In this document: positions 43,143-51,514 of the stretch, in pieces
Layout of the letters: each line of letters opens with the position of its first letter
Position numbering within the stretch: position 1 is the stretch's first letter
Origin: Adhaeribacter soli
GTDB lineage: Bacteria > Bacteroidota > Bacteroidia > Cytophagales > Hymenobacteraceae
DNA length: 64,000 nucleotides
Reading direction: 5' to 3'
NCBI RefSeq assembly: GCF_008727925.1
Contig: NZ_VTWT01000005.1
Span: 62,001-126,000, forward strand
The notes under the pieces: generated by a model
Told to the model about the DNA's origin: nothing
What the model saw: only the letters and a program-made list of their open reading frames with translations
Databases searched by the model: none
Translations under genes and position numbers: made by a program

Positions 43143-43565
43143 TTATTCTTTCAACCTTGTTACATTTCCAATCAATTCAGGCCTATATCTCCAATAAACC
43201 TTCTTAGCAGATATCCAGTTTGCATCCTCGTCTCCAATTTCCCAATCAGGTTCATTCGCCCAATAAAATAAATCTTTCACCTTTTTGAAGGTTGCTTCAT
43301 AAATTATTCCATAATATTCCGGACCAAGAGGATTAAAATTCAGTCTGTCAACATCCTCAAACTTTAATTCCAGTACAGGATTCGTTGCAAATTGTCGTTG
43401 AAAAAGCAGCGTGGCTATATTTTTATTATCAAAACCCATCGCTAATTTTTCGTCTACATATTCTCTTGTCGATATATGAAGATCGCGTAAACAGCTGTCG
43501 TGAAAACTCCCATAGCTTTGGAGAAGTTGTTCTATTTCAGCTTCTGTTTTGATCTCTTTCCACAT
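43143..43565 (-). CDS. Small protein of unknown function, AT-rich
   Basis: 140 residues, no signal peptide. Features visible are EQLLQSYGSFHDSCLRDLHI near the N-terminus and ELKFEDVDRLNFNPLG in the middle, with many acidic and aromatic residues. FHDS-like motifs followed by strands occur in several small immunity-type families, but I cannot assign one. The gene is more AT-rich than its neighbours and stands alone, like the Imm53 gene at 15192, which hints at acquisition. Function unknown. Confidence 0.65.
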   Translation of the reverse strand: MWKEIKTEAEIEQLLQSYGSFHDSCLRDLHISTREYVDEKLAMGFDNKNIATLLFQRQFATNPVLELKFEDVDRLNFNPLGPEYYGIIYEATFKKVKDLFYWANEPDWEIGDEDANWISAKKVYWRYRPELIGNVTRLKE

Positions 43566-43674
43566 ATAATTAGTCAGGCATCCTAACCAGATTAATCAAC
43601 CATCAAAACTACCTTAAATTAACCCAAGCGGCAACCTAAAAATCATTTAATTACAGAAAGCCGGGCATTGTTCG

Positions 43675-43682
43675 TATCTTTG
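43675..43682 (+). promoter_or_regulatory. Possible -7 promoter element of tgt
   Basis: TATCTTTG matches TAnnTTTG exactly and is in a typical setting (TTCGTATCTTTGC), 83 nt upstream of the tgt ATG. A -33 TTTG at the right distance is not evident. Confidence 0.45.
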
Positions 43683-43765
43683 CCGGCTTGTAAAAAAGCA
43701 TTAATAATTCTGAACCGCTTCCCGGAGCATTCTTAATTATTAATTCTTAATTTTTAATTAAAGTA

Positions 43766-44896
43766 ATGACTTTCGAACTTCAAGCCCAGGACCCTGGCTC
43801 CAATGCCCGCGCCGGCAAAGTAACCACCGCGCACGGCGTAATAGAAACCCCGATCTTTATGCCGGTGGGTACCGCCGCCACCGTAAAAGCCGTGCATCAG
43901 CGCGAACTAAAGGAGGATATTCAGGCACAAATCATCCTGGGAAATACTTACCATTTGTACCTTCGTCCGGGGCTGGATATTCTGGAAAAAGCCGGCGGCC
44001 TGCACAAATTCAACGGCTGGGATAAACCTATTCTGACCGATAGCGGCGGCTACCAGGTTTTCTCGCTTTCAGGCACCCGGAAAATTATTGAGGAAGGCGT
44101 AAAATTCAAATCGCACATAGACGGCAGCACGCATTTGTTTACCCCGGAAAACGTAATGGACACCCAGCGCACCATCGGCGCCGACATCATTATGGCCTTC
44201 GATGAATGCACTCCCTACCCTTGCGAGTACGACTACGCCAAAAACTCCATGCACCGTACGCACCGCTGGTTAAAACGCTGCTGTGAACGTTTTGACAGCA
44301 CCGAAGGCAAATACGGCTTCGACCAGACCTTATTCCCGATCGTACAGGGCAGTACGTTCCGCGATTTAAGAACCCAGTCGGCGGAATACATTGCCAGCAT
44401 GAACCGCGAAGGAAACGCCATTGGCGGGCTTTCGGTAGGCGAACCGGCCGAAATGATGTACGAAATGACCGACCTGGTGTGCAGCATCCTGCCAAAAGAC
44501 AAGCCGCGCTATTTAATGGGCGTAGGTACACCAGCCAACATCCTGGAGAACATTGCCCTGGGCGTGGACATGTTCGATTGCGTGCTGCCTACCCGTAATG
44601 CCCGCAACGGGATGCTTTTCACCACCCAGGGTATCATAAACATCCGGAACCAACGTTGGAAAGACGATTTCAGCCCGATAGATGCAGAACTGGGCGGCTA
44701 CACCAGTACGTTTTACTCCAAAGCATATTTACGCCACCTCATTCACGCTCAGGAATACCTGGCCGGCATGATCGCCAGCGTACACAATTTAACGTTCTAT
44801 CTCTGGCTCGTAAAACAAGCGCGGGAGCAAATAAAAGCCGGCACCTTTGCCGCCTGGAAAAACGTAATGGTGGAGAAACTGATGACGAGACTTTAA
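43766..44896 (+). CDS. tgt: tRNA-guanine transglycosylase (queuine family)
   Basis: 376 residues. Catalytic and binding motifs are intact: ILGNTYHLYLRPG, ILTDSGGYQVFSLSGTRK (Asp nucleophile region), GGLSVGEPAEMMYEM and DCVLPTRNARNGMLFT. It exchanges G34 for a queuosine precursor in tRNAs with GUN anticodons. The zinc site is unusual: where E. coli TGT has CDCYTC, this protein reads LGGYTST, so all three cysteine ligands are missing, although the His in SVHNL remains. I recall similar losses in other Bacteroidota enzymes. It precedes the LptF/G gene by 143 nt on the same strand. Confidence 0.95.
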   Translation: MTFELQAQDPGSNARAGKVTTAHGVIETPIFMPVGTAATVKAVHQRELKEDIQAQIILGNTYHLYLRPGLDILEKAGGLHKFNGWDKPILTDSGGYQVFSLSGTRKIIEEGVKFKSHIDGSTHLFTPENVMDTQRTIGADIIMAFDECTPYPCEYDYAKNSMHRTHRWLKRCCERFDSTEGKYGFDQTLFPIVQGSTFRDLRTQSAEYIASMNREGNAIGGLSVGEPAEMMYEMTDLVCSILPKDKPRYLMGVGTPANILENIALGVDMFDCVLPTRNARNGMLFTTQGIINIRNQRWKDDFSPIDAELGGYTSTFYSKAYLRHLIHAQEYLAGMIASVHNLTFYLWLVKQAREQIKAGTFAAWKNVMVEKLMTRL

Positions 44897-45039
44897 TTAG
44901 AAATTATGAATTAGAAATTAGAAATGGTTATTAAAGGTTTATGAAGTTTAGAGCCTGAGAGAATACCATCTTTATATTTCAAGTTCCTGTTAATGAGATT
45001 TCTGAAGAAAAATAATTTCTAATTTTTAATTAAGAAGTA

Positions 45040-46116
45040 GTGAAACTGCTCGATAAATACATTCTGAAGAAATTCCTCACTACGTTCTTTTTCGTGGTGC
45101 TGCTTTGCGTGCTCATTATCTGTGTGATCGATTTTACGGAGAAGAACGACGACTTCATAAAACATAAAGTCTCGTTCAGCTCCATCATGCTGGATTATTA
45201 CCTGAACCTGATCCCGTTCTACGCCAACATGCTCAGCCCGATCACGGTGTTTATTGCTACCGTTTTCGTTACGGCCAAGCTGGCATCGCATACCGAGATC
45301 ATTGCCATTCTGAGCAGCGGGGTAAGTTTCAGGCGCTTGCTGGTGCCCTACATTATCGGGGCAACCATTATCGGGGCGATCATTTTTGCGCTCATTGGCT
45401 GGGTAATTCCGAATGCAAATAAAACCAGAGTGGCCTTCGAGATCAAGTACATCAAGAATCCGTTTAATTTCGATGCCCGCAACATTCACATCAGGGTTGG
45501 TCCGGAGCATTACGTGTATATGGAAAACTACAACAACACGGCCAATATCGGGTATAAATTCACCCTGGAACGCATTGTAGGTACCGAACTCAAAAGCAAA
45601 CTTACCGCCGATGCCATTGCCTGGAACCCGGAAAAGAAAAAGTGGCACATCGACAGCTACGTGCTCAGAACCTTCGACGGAGAAAAAGAAGCGATCTCCT
45701 ACGGCGGCATGACCGATACCACGCTGAACCTGCTGCCCAAAGATTTTGCCAGTACTTACCGCCTGGCCGAAACCTTCACCTTGCCTGAGCTCAATAAATT
45801 TATTGCGGAAAAACAGGAACGCGGCGCGGCCGATGTAGAAACCTACCTTATAGACAAGTACGAGCGTTTCAGTTATCCTTTTGCCATTATCGTACTTACC
45901 ATTATCGGCGTAATTCTGAGTTCCCGCAAGGCTCGCGGCGGCGTAGGTTTCCAGATCGCGTTGGGATTTGCCCTAGCCTTCGTGTTCATCATTTTCGTGA
46001 TCATGAGCCGAAGCCTGGCACAAGTCGGCGATGTGCCACCGATGCTTGCTTCCTGGATTCCATTAATGGTCTTCAGCGTGATCGGGGCAGTGCTTTATAA
46101 AACTGTGCCGAGGTGA
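45040..46116 (+). CDS. LptF/LptG-family permease
   Basis: 358 residues. The N-terminus MKLLDKYILKKFLTTFFFVV is typical of LptG-like proteins; three membrane helices, a periplasmic beta-jellyroll (about residues 135-265) and three more helices follow, ending PMLASWIPLMVFSVIGAVLY. LptF and LptG, with the ATPase LptB, pull lipopolysaccharide out of the inner membrane. Whether this is F or G cannot be said. The start is a GTG at 45040; no ATG sits closer to the expected N-terminus. Its neighbour tgt is a frequent partner in this phylum. Confidence 0.92.
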   Translation: MKLLDKYILKKFLTTFFFVVLLCVLIICVIDFTEKNDDFIKHKVSFSSIMLDYYLNLIPFYANMLSPITVFIATVFVTAKLASHTEIIAILSSGVSFRRLLVPYIIGATIIGAIIFALIGWVIPNANKTRVAFEIKYIKNPFNFDARNIHIRVGPEHYVYMENYNNTANIGYKFTLERIVGTELKSKLTADAIAWNPEKKKWHIDSYVLRTFDGEKEAISYGGMTDTTLNLLPKDFASTYRLAETFTLPELNKFIAEKQERGAADVETYLIDKYERFSYPFAIIVLTIIGVILSSRKARGGVGFQIALGFALAFVFIIFVIMSRSLAQVGDVPPMLASWIPLMVFSVIGAVLYKTVPR

Positions 46117-46120
46117 TTTC

Positions 46121-46455
46121 GTTATTCGTTGTTCGTTGTTCGTTATTCGTTATTAGTTGTCCGGAAAAAGTACGGAAATAACTGCTCCTGGCGCAAGTGT
46201 TAAGCGAAAGCGTCACTTGGGCTTAATAGACAAAAGCCAGTCTCCGGACTGGCGTAAACCGGAATAAAAAATCAGATACTGGTTTTACGGAAGTCTGAAG
46301 ACTTCCTACTGTTCGTCAGGCCCAAGTGACGCTTTCGCTTAACACTTGCGCCAGAATGGATTAAAACCATTTCCAAATTTCCTCATTAGCACATTACCGC
46401 ATTAGCACATTAGCACATTTCCTCATTACCACATTAAAACATCAGCACATTAACC
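46121..46455. repeat. Repeat cluster: tandem heptads, family E pair copy 3 and CATTA repeats
   Basis: The 340 nt gap 46117-46456 consists of units like GTTCGTTATTCGTTATT (46121-46160), a family E inverted pair (46186-46255 and 46281-46354) with the GGCGCAAGTGTTAAGCGAAA arm, and units like ATTAGCACATTAGCACATT (46378-46455) that run up to the DMT transporter start codon. No gene is seen. Confidence 0.75.
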
Positions 46456-46456
46456 A

Positions 46457-47392
46457 ATGCCCCGCTTTAGAGACGTTCTTGAATTACATTTTATTATTTT
46501 CCTGTGGGGATTTACCGCCATTTTAGGCAAGCTTATTTCCATTCCGGCCGTAGAGCTGGTGGCAGTTCGTACGTTAATTGCCTGCCTGGCGCTGGCCCTG
46601 ATCATTAAGTTCCGGAAAGGGATTTTCCGGATCGGCACTAAACCTACTATTCAGATCCTGGGGGTAGGTTTGCTATTGGCGGCGCACTGGATCCTGTTTT
46701 TTGCGTCGGCGCGGGTCGCTTCGGTTTCCATTTCGCTGGCGGGTCTGGCTACTTCCAGTCTCTGGACGGCCATTCTGGAACCGCTATTCACGAAGAAGAA
46801 AATAAAACCCCACGAAATTCTGCTGGCCATTATCATCATGATCGGTTTGTACGTGATCTTCCAGTTCGAATTCGACCATGCCATAGGAATTACCATGGCT
46901 GTAGGTTCGGCTTTAATGGCTTCTATTTTTACCATCATCAACAGCCGCCTCACTAAAGTTTACCCGGCTGCTACCATCAGCTGCTACGAAATGGGCGGCG
47001 CCTTTCTGGGAACGGTGGCCTTCCTGCCGATCTACACCACTTTTTTTGCCGAAAACCATACCCTTGATTTCAGCCTGAGCAGCATGGATTGGGTATATCT
47101 GATCACGCTTACCCTGGTTTGCACCGTTTATGCCTATACCGGCGCGGTTCGCCTGATGCAGAAGATCTCGGCCTTTGCCATGAACTTAACCGTGAACCTG
47201 GAACCGGTTTACGGGATCGTACTGGCTTGGCTTATTTTCGGACAGAAAGAGCAAATGTCGATCGGGTTTTATTACGGCACGCTCATTATTCTGGGCACCG
47301 TTTTCATTTACCCGGTTATGGATTCTTACTACAACCGGCGGCAAGCCTTAAAGGCGCCCCTGCCAGGTCCGGAAAGTGGTCGGGAAGGTTAG
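46457..47392 (+). CDS. DMT-superfamily transporter (EamA type)
   Basis: 311 residues with ten predicted membrane helices in two EamA halves: HFIIFLWGFTAILGKLISIP to LYVIFQFEFDHAIG, and GITMAVGSALMASIFTIINS to LNLEPVYGIVLAWLIFGQ. The second half keeps the LNLEPVYGIVLAW signature of the family. Substrate is unknown; relatives move amino acids, nucleosides or drugs. The last 45 nt overlap the end of the convergent ispE gene, so the C-terminal tail QALKAPLPGPESGREG is coded on the opposite strand of ispE. Confidence 0.92.
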   Translation: MPRFRDVLELHFIIFLWGFTAILGKLISIPAVELVAVRTLIACLALALIIKFRKGIFRIGTKPTIQILGVGLLLAAHWILFFASARVASVSISLAGLATSSLWTAILEPLFTKKKIKPHEILLAIIIMIGLYVIFQFEFDHAIGITMAVGSALMASIFTIINSRLTKVYPAATISCYEMGGAFLGTVAFLPIYTTFFAENHTLDFSLSSMDWVYLITLTLVCTVYAYTGAVRLMQKISAFAMNLTVNLEPVYGIVLAWLIFGQKEQMSIGFYYGTLIILGTVFIYPVMDSYYNRRQALKAPLPGPESGREG

Positions 47393-48157
47393 GCCGGCCG
47401 GCACTTCGTTTTCAAAAATTCCGAAAACCGCCGAGCCCGAACCCGTCATGGAAGCGTAAAGTGCACCACTTTGGTACAGTTGTGCTTTCAGTTGGGGCAA
47501 TACAAGGTACGTTGAAAAAAGAGCCGTTTCAAAATCGTTGGTAATCGTTTTTTGCCAAGTTGTAATACCGTTTTGAATGGCTTCCCGGAGAGAAACTTCG
47601 GCAGGTTTCGGCTTAATTTTCCCGTAGGCTTCGGCGGTAGTAATGTGCAGGTCCGGGTAAACGACCAGACAGGTGTACTGGCCTAAGTCCAGCGCAACCG
47701 GCTCAAAAACATCGCCTTTTTCTTTCGCGAAAACCGGCTTGTTGTGAATGAAAAACGCGCAATCGGAACCAAGCTGCCGGGCATAGTCTTCTAGTCTTTC
47801 CCGGCCAATGTTCAGGGCAAAAAGCTCGTCCAGCATTTTAAGCGCGAAAGCCGCATCGGAAGAGCCACCGCCCACACCCGCCCCGATCGGGATATTTTTG
47901 TGCAGGTGCATCTTTACGGGCGGCAGATCGAAATCAGCTTGCAACTGCCCGTAAGCTTTCAGGCAAAGGTTGCTTTCCGAAGAACCGGGAATTGGTATTC
48001 CGGAAGAAGTGAAAACCGTTTCTTCGGCCGGAAGTATTTCCAGGGCATCGCACCACTTCACCGGGTAAAAAACCGATTCCAGGTTATGAAACCCGTCCGG
48101 GCGGCGTTCGGTAATATTCAGTCCGATATTCAGTTTGGCGTTCGGAAATGCGATCAT
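47348..48157 (-). CDS. ispE: 4-diphosphocytidyl-2-C-methyl-D-erythritol kinase
   Basis: 269 residues. GHMP-kinase motifs are in place: N-terminal AKLNIGLNITERRPDGFHNL, the ATP loop IPIGAGVGGGSSDAAFALKM, and a late YASMTGSGSAVFGIF. IspE phosphorylates CDP-methylerythritol in the MEP pathway to isoprenoids. The start is the ATG at 48157. Its 3' end overlaps the convergent DMT transporter by 45 nt. It is monocistronic. Confidence 0.96.
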   Translation of the reverse strand: MIAFPNAKLNIGLNITERRPDGFHNLESVFYPVKWCDALEILPAEETVFTSSGIPIPGSSESNLCLKAYGQLQADFDLPPVKMHLHKNIPIGAGVGGGSSDAAFALKMLDELFALNIGRERLEDYARQLGSDCAFFIHNKPVFAKEKGDVFEPVALDLGQYTCLVVYPDLHITTAEAYGKIKPKPAEVSLREAIQNGITTWQKTITNDFETALFSTYLVLPQLKAQLYQSGALYASMTGSGSAVFGIFENEVPAGLTFPTTFRTWQGRL

Positions 48158-48229
48158 GCGGCAGAATTAATCAAGAAACAAAGTTGCAAAATTTATCTTT
48201 TCTTCAAAGGTTATCAACGCAAAACTTCA

Positions 48230-48257
48230 GTAGCGTAGGGTTTAAACCCTACGCTAC
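48230..48257. repeat. Perfect 28 bp palindrome, family C copy 3
   Basis: The half-site GTAGCGTAGGGTTT and its complement are extended on both sides by AACTTCA/TGAAGTT, making a 44 bp palindrome between the divergent ispE and sugar-transferase genes. Confidence 0.9.
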
Positions 48258-48328
48258 TGAAGTTTACTTTTTCAGGCTTTTTCCCTACCATTTTCCGGTG
48301 GTTTAATTACCTTCGTAAGAATTAAATT

Positions 48329-48970
48329 TTGCAGCTTTTGTACCGGAAGTTCTTCAAACCTTTACTGGATTACTGCCTTGCCGGTATCTTCCTGATCCCG
48401 GCTCTGCCCCTGCTTTTGGTGCTGTTTCCGGTATTGTTTTTCCAGACCAAAGGGAAGCCGCTTTTCAGGCAGGTCCGCCCCGGTTATAAAGGCCGGCTTT
48501 TCACCATTTACAAGTTCCGGACTATGAACGAGGCGCGCGATGAAAAAGGCAACCTGCTGCCGGATGCGGAACGGTTAACCGGCTTCGGGAAATTCGTGCG
48601 GAAAACTTCCCTCGATGAATTGCCCCAGCTTTTCAACGTGCTGAAAGGGGATCTGAGTTTGGTTGGTCCCCGACCTTTGCTCGTGGAATACCTGGAGCTT
48701 TATACGCCGGAGCAATTCCGCCGGCACGAGGTAAAGCCCGGCATTACGGGTTGGGCGCAAGTGAATGGTCGCAATGCGGTAACCTGGGAACGCCGCTTCG
48801 AACTGGACCTTTGGTACGTAAATCATCTCTCGTTCGGGCTTGATCTGAAAATTCTGGGGCTTACTTTTCTGAAATTGTTCCGCCACCACGAAGTAAGTGC
48901 GCCCGGCCACGTGACCATGGAGCGTTTTACCGGGTCTTCCGGAAGGCAGGAATCCGAAATAAAACCCTAA
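48329..48970 (+). CDS. PglC-like phosphoglycosyl transferase (sugar transferase)
   Basis: 213 residues from a TTG at 48329 (a second TTG at 48338 is possible). A single N-terminal membrane segment (DYCLAGIFLIPALPLLLVLF) precedes the catalytic domain: FRQVRPGYKGRLFTIYKFRT, RKTSLDELPQLFNVLKGDLS with the Asp-Glu dyad, LVGPRPLL and GITGWAQVNGRN. These enzymes put the first sugar-1-phosphate onto undecaprenyl phosphate. With the next two genes it forms a PglC-PglD-PglE-like set, so the sugar is probably an N-acetylated diamino- or amino-trideoxyhexose. Confidence 0.9.
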   Translation: MQLLYRKFFKPLLDYCLAGIFLIPALPLLLVLFPVLFFQTKGKPLFRQVRPGYKGRLFTIYKFRTMNEARDEKGNLLPDAERLTGFGKFVRKTSLDELPQLFNVLKGDLSLVGPRPLLVEYLELYTPEQFRRHEVKPGITGWAQVNGRNAVTWERRFELDLWYVNHLSFGLDLKILGLTFLKLFRHHEVSAPGHVTMERFTGSSGRQESEIKP

Positions 48971-48995
48971 ATTTAAACCAGCATACCGAAGTTCT

Positions 48996-49649
48996 ATGAA
49001 AGACATTGCCATTTTCGGGGCCGGCGGTTTGGGGCGGGAAATCTTACTCCTGCTCCGGCAGCTTAATGAGGTTTCTCACACGTGGAACATTCTGGGCTTC
49101 TTTGACGAAATACCCTTTTCCGGACAATTGAACGGCCTGCCTTACCTGGGCTCTTTAACCGAACTGAATGCCTATCCGGAGGAACTGCACCTGGTTATCG
49201 GGATCGGGAACTGTCAGGCCAAAAGTAACGTGTTTAGCCGCATTACCAATCCGAATATCAAATACCCGGTCCTGGTTCACCCATCCGTTCAGCTCCGGAA
49301 TTACCAGTATTATGAAATCGGCGAAGGAACCGTAATTGGCGAAAGGGTGGTAATTACCACCAACGTTAAGATCGGCAGTCACGTACAAGTCAGCCCGGCC
49401 TGCACGCTGGCGCACGATGTAGCGGTAGACGATTTCTGCTCGCTAATGTACAGCGTGAACCTGGCAGGCAACGTAAAACTGCACGACCATGTCTACCTGG
49501 GTACCAACAGCACGGTAATTCAATTACTGGAAGTAGGCTCCGGCACCATAATTGGCGCGGGTGCCGTAGTTACCCGTTCCTTACCGGCTAATTGCACTGC
49601 AGTTGGCGTACCCGCAAAGATCATAAAAGCGCATGAAATTCCGGCCTAA
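48996..49649 (+). CDS. PglD/NeuD-like sugar O- or N-acetyltransferase
   Basis: 217 residues. An N-terminal Rossmann-like start (IAIFGAGGLGREILLLL) is followed by a left-handed beta-helix of hexapeptide repeats (IGEGTVIGERVVITTNVKIG, VSPACTLAHDVAVDDF, GSGTIIGAGAVVTRSLPANC). PglD acetylates UDP-4-amino sugars. It starts 25 nt after the sugar transferase and overlaps the aminotransferase by 17 nt, so all three share one transcript. Confidence 0.92.
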   Translation: MKDIAIFGAGGLGREILLLLRQLNEVSHTWNILGFFDEIPFSGQLNGLPYLGSLTELNAYPEELHLVIGIGNCQAKSNVFSRITNPNIKYPVLVHPSVQLRNYQYYEIGEGTVIGERVVITTNVKIGSHVQVSPACTLAHDVAVDDFCSLMYSVNLAGNVKLHDHVYLGTNSTVIQLLEVGSGTIIGAGAVVTRSLPANCTAVGVPAKIIKAHEIPA

Positions 49650-50763
49650 CCGCATTTTTCTTTCCCCGCCCCACATGGGCGGCCACGAGCTGAACTACGT
49701 TCACAAAGCTTTCGAGGACAATTACATTGCGCCTGCCGGGCCTAACCTGGAAGGTTTTGAACGCGAACTTTGCGAAATAACCGGTGCCTCTTATGCCCTG
49801 GCCGTTTCTTCGGGCACCGCCGCCATTCACCTGGCTTTAATGGTTTTGGGTGTGCAGTCCGGCGACGAAGTAATTTGTTCTTCCTTTACCTTTATTGCTT
49901 CCGTAAACCCGGTTCTTTACCAGGGCGCCACTCCCGTTTTCGTAGACAGTGAACCCGATACTTGGAACATGAGCCCGGACTTCCTGGAACAAGCCATTCA
50001 GGACCGGATGCGGAAAGGCAAAAAACCGAAAGCCATTATTCTGGTACACCTTTACGGTATGCCGGCCAAATTGCTGGAATTGCTGGAGATAGCCCGGCAG
50101 TATGAAATTCCGGTTATTGAAGATGCCGCCGAAGCCTTAGGTTCCACTTATAAAAAACAGCCGGCCGGACGCTTCGGCACCATCGGCATATATTCGTTCA
50201 ACGGCAACAAGATAATTACTACTTCCGGCGGCGGCGCTTTAATTTCCGAGAATCAGGAATATATTAACCGCGCGCATTTTCTGGCAACCCAGGCCAAAGA
50301 TCCGGCACCGTATTACCTGCATTCGGAAGTAGGTTATAATTACCGCCTGAGCAACATTTCGGCGGGTATCGGGCGCGGACAGCTAGAAGTGCTGGAAAAA
50401 CGGGTAAAGCAGCGGCGGGAGAACTTTCAGCTTTATTGCGATGCCTTTCAGAAACTCGAAGCCATATCCTTCCTGAAAGAACCGGCCGGACACTTCAGCA
50501 ACCGCTGGCTTACCACTATTTTGATCGATTCCGCTACCGTTTCGCCGGAACAGATCCGCCAGCACCTGGAAACCTGTGACATTGAAAGCCGGCCCCTCTG
50601 GAAACCAATGCACCTGCAACCGGTTTTTAAAGGGCTGCCTTATTACGGCGAAAAAGTAAGCGAAAGTTTATTCGAAAAAGGCCTGTGCCTGCCCTCGGGA
50701 AGCAACCTTTCGGAAGAAGATCTGGTTCGGGTGGTGAAGGAAGTAAAGAAGGTGTTTGCATAG
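49633..50763 (+). CDS. PglE-like PLP-dependent sugar aminotransferase (DegT/DnrJ/EryC1)
   Basis: 376 residues. Family motifs: IFLSPPHMGGHELNYV, ALAVSSGTAAIHLALMVLGV, VIEDAAEALGSTYKKQPAGR and SFNGNKIITTSGGGALIS with the PLP-binding Lys in NGNK. The PglE type makes UDP-4-amino-sugar from the 4-keto sugar with glutamate. The necessary 4,6-dehydratase (PglF) is not in this window. Confidence 0.93.
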   Translation: MKFRPNRIFLSPPHMGGHELNYVHKAFEDNYIAPAGPNLEGFERELCEITGASYALAVSSGTAAIHLALMVLGVQSGDEVICSSFTFIASVNPVLYQGATPVFVDSEPDTWNMSPDFLEQAIQDRMRKGKKPKAIILVHLYGMPAKLLELLEIARQYEIPVIEDAAEALGSTYKKQPAGRFGTIGIYSFNGNKIITTSGGGALISENQEYINRAHFLATQAKDPAPYYLHSEVGYNYRLSNISAGIGRGQLEVLEKRVKQRRENFQLYCDAFQKLEAISFLKEPAGHFSNRWLTTILIDSATVSPEQIRQHLETCDIESRPLWKPMHLQPVFKGLPYYGEKVSESLFEKGLCLPSGSNLSEEDLVRVVKEVKKVFA

Positions 50764-50881
50764 TTTTTAGCAGAAAATGGTACCGTTTTCGATCAGAAAA
50801 CTAAATAACCGGTTGGAGAGTTATACGAAAGCGCTGAAGGTAATTTGCAGAAAGCGGGCATGAACGGAATAAAGCAGGATT

Positions 50882-51301
50882 ATGGAATACAATTTCAAGC
50901 ACCTGGAAAACAGCCTGGGGAAAATTTACTGCTCCATCCGCTACCATGAGCGTTTGCGATCTATTACGGTTACCTGGAAGGCCACTGCGAAACTGAGCGA
51001 TCTGGAGAAAGCAAAGGACGAAGTAGCCATAATGATCCGGCGTAAGAAAGCCCTTTTTCTTATAAACGATTTTCAGGGGCTTTACAGCAATGCGTCCGAA
51101 GCGTTTGTGAAGTTCCTGGAAAAAGGCTGGGACAACGAAGTGCACGCCGAAGGCTTACGCTACATCATTCATATATGGAAAGAAGGCACGAAAAAGCCGC
51201 CCCTTTCGGATAAAGGCGCCGAATTCATCCGGTTTTGCCCCAGTAAGTTAGATGCCGTGGAGTGGATCGAAAAACAGTTGAACGCCTTGCCTCCGGATTG
51301 A
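50882..51301 (+). CDS. Small protein, possible STAS/SpoIIAA-like fold
   Basis: 139 residues, cytosolic. Alternating strands and helices (RSITVTWKATAKLSDLEKAK, ALFLINDFQGLYSNASEAFV, GLRYIIHIWKE, DKGAEFIRFCPSKLDAVEWI) resemble SpoIIAA/STAS-like domains found alone in many Bacteroidota. No functional residue is conserved enough to name a role. It is downstream of the sugar cluster by 118 nt on the same strand, but the link is unclear. Confidence 0.6.
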   Translation: MEYNFKHLENSLGKIYCSIRYHERLRSITVTWKATAKLSDLEKAKDEVAIMIRRKKALFLINDFQGLYSNASEAFVKFLEKGWDNEVHAEGLRYIIHIWKEGTKKPPLSDKGAEFIRFCPSKLDAVEWIEKQLNALPPD

Positions 51302-51328
51302 AATTCTTCGCTATCGTTTATAGAAGCT

Positions 51329-51372
51329 ATCTCCCGGTAGCGTAGGGTTTAAACCCTACGCTACCGGGAGAT
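51329..51372. repeat. Extended perfect palindrome, family C copy 4
   Basis: The 28 bp core at 51337-51364 is extended to 44 bp by ATCTCCCG/CGGGAGAT. It sits 28 nt after the stop codon of the STAS-like gene, in the gap before the convergent atpC. Confidence 0.9.
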
Positions 51373-51462
51373 TCTGATTTATGAGCCAATTTCTGATCAA
51401 ACGCCTTCTTATAGAAGGTGGCTTCTTTACTTTTCCCCTCCAAAACGCTACCCTTTTAAAAC

Positions 51463-51497
51463 AAAAAAGCCTTTCCCGGTTAAGAGAAAGGCTTTCC
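51463..51497 (-). terminator. Terminator after atpC
   Basis: On the minus strand GGAAAGCCTTTCTC pairs with GGGAAAGGCTTTTTT, 18 nt beyond the atpC stop. The stem is AAGCCTTTC/GAAAGGCTT. Confidence 0.85.
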
Positions 51498-51514
51498 TGC
51501 AATATGTTTTCAGC

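Noticed and set aside
46378-46455. Short tandem CATTAGCACA-type units as a mini CRISPR
   Set aside because: Units are 7-10 nt and contiguous with no spacers of constant length; no cas genes are present.
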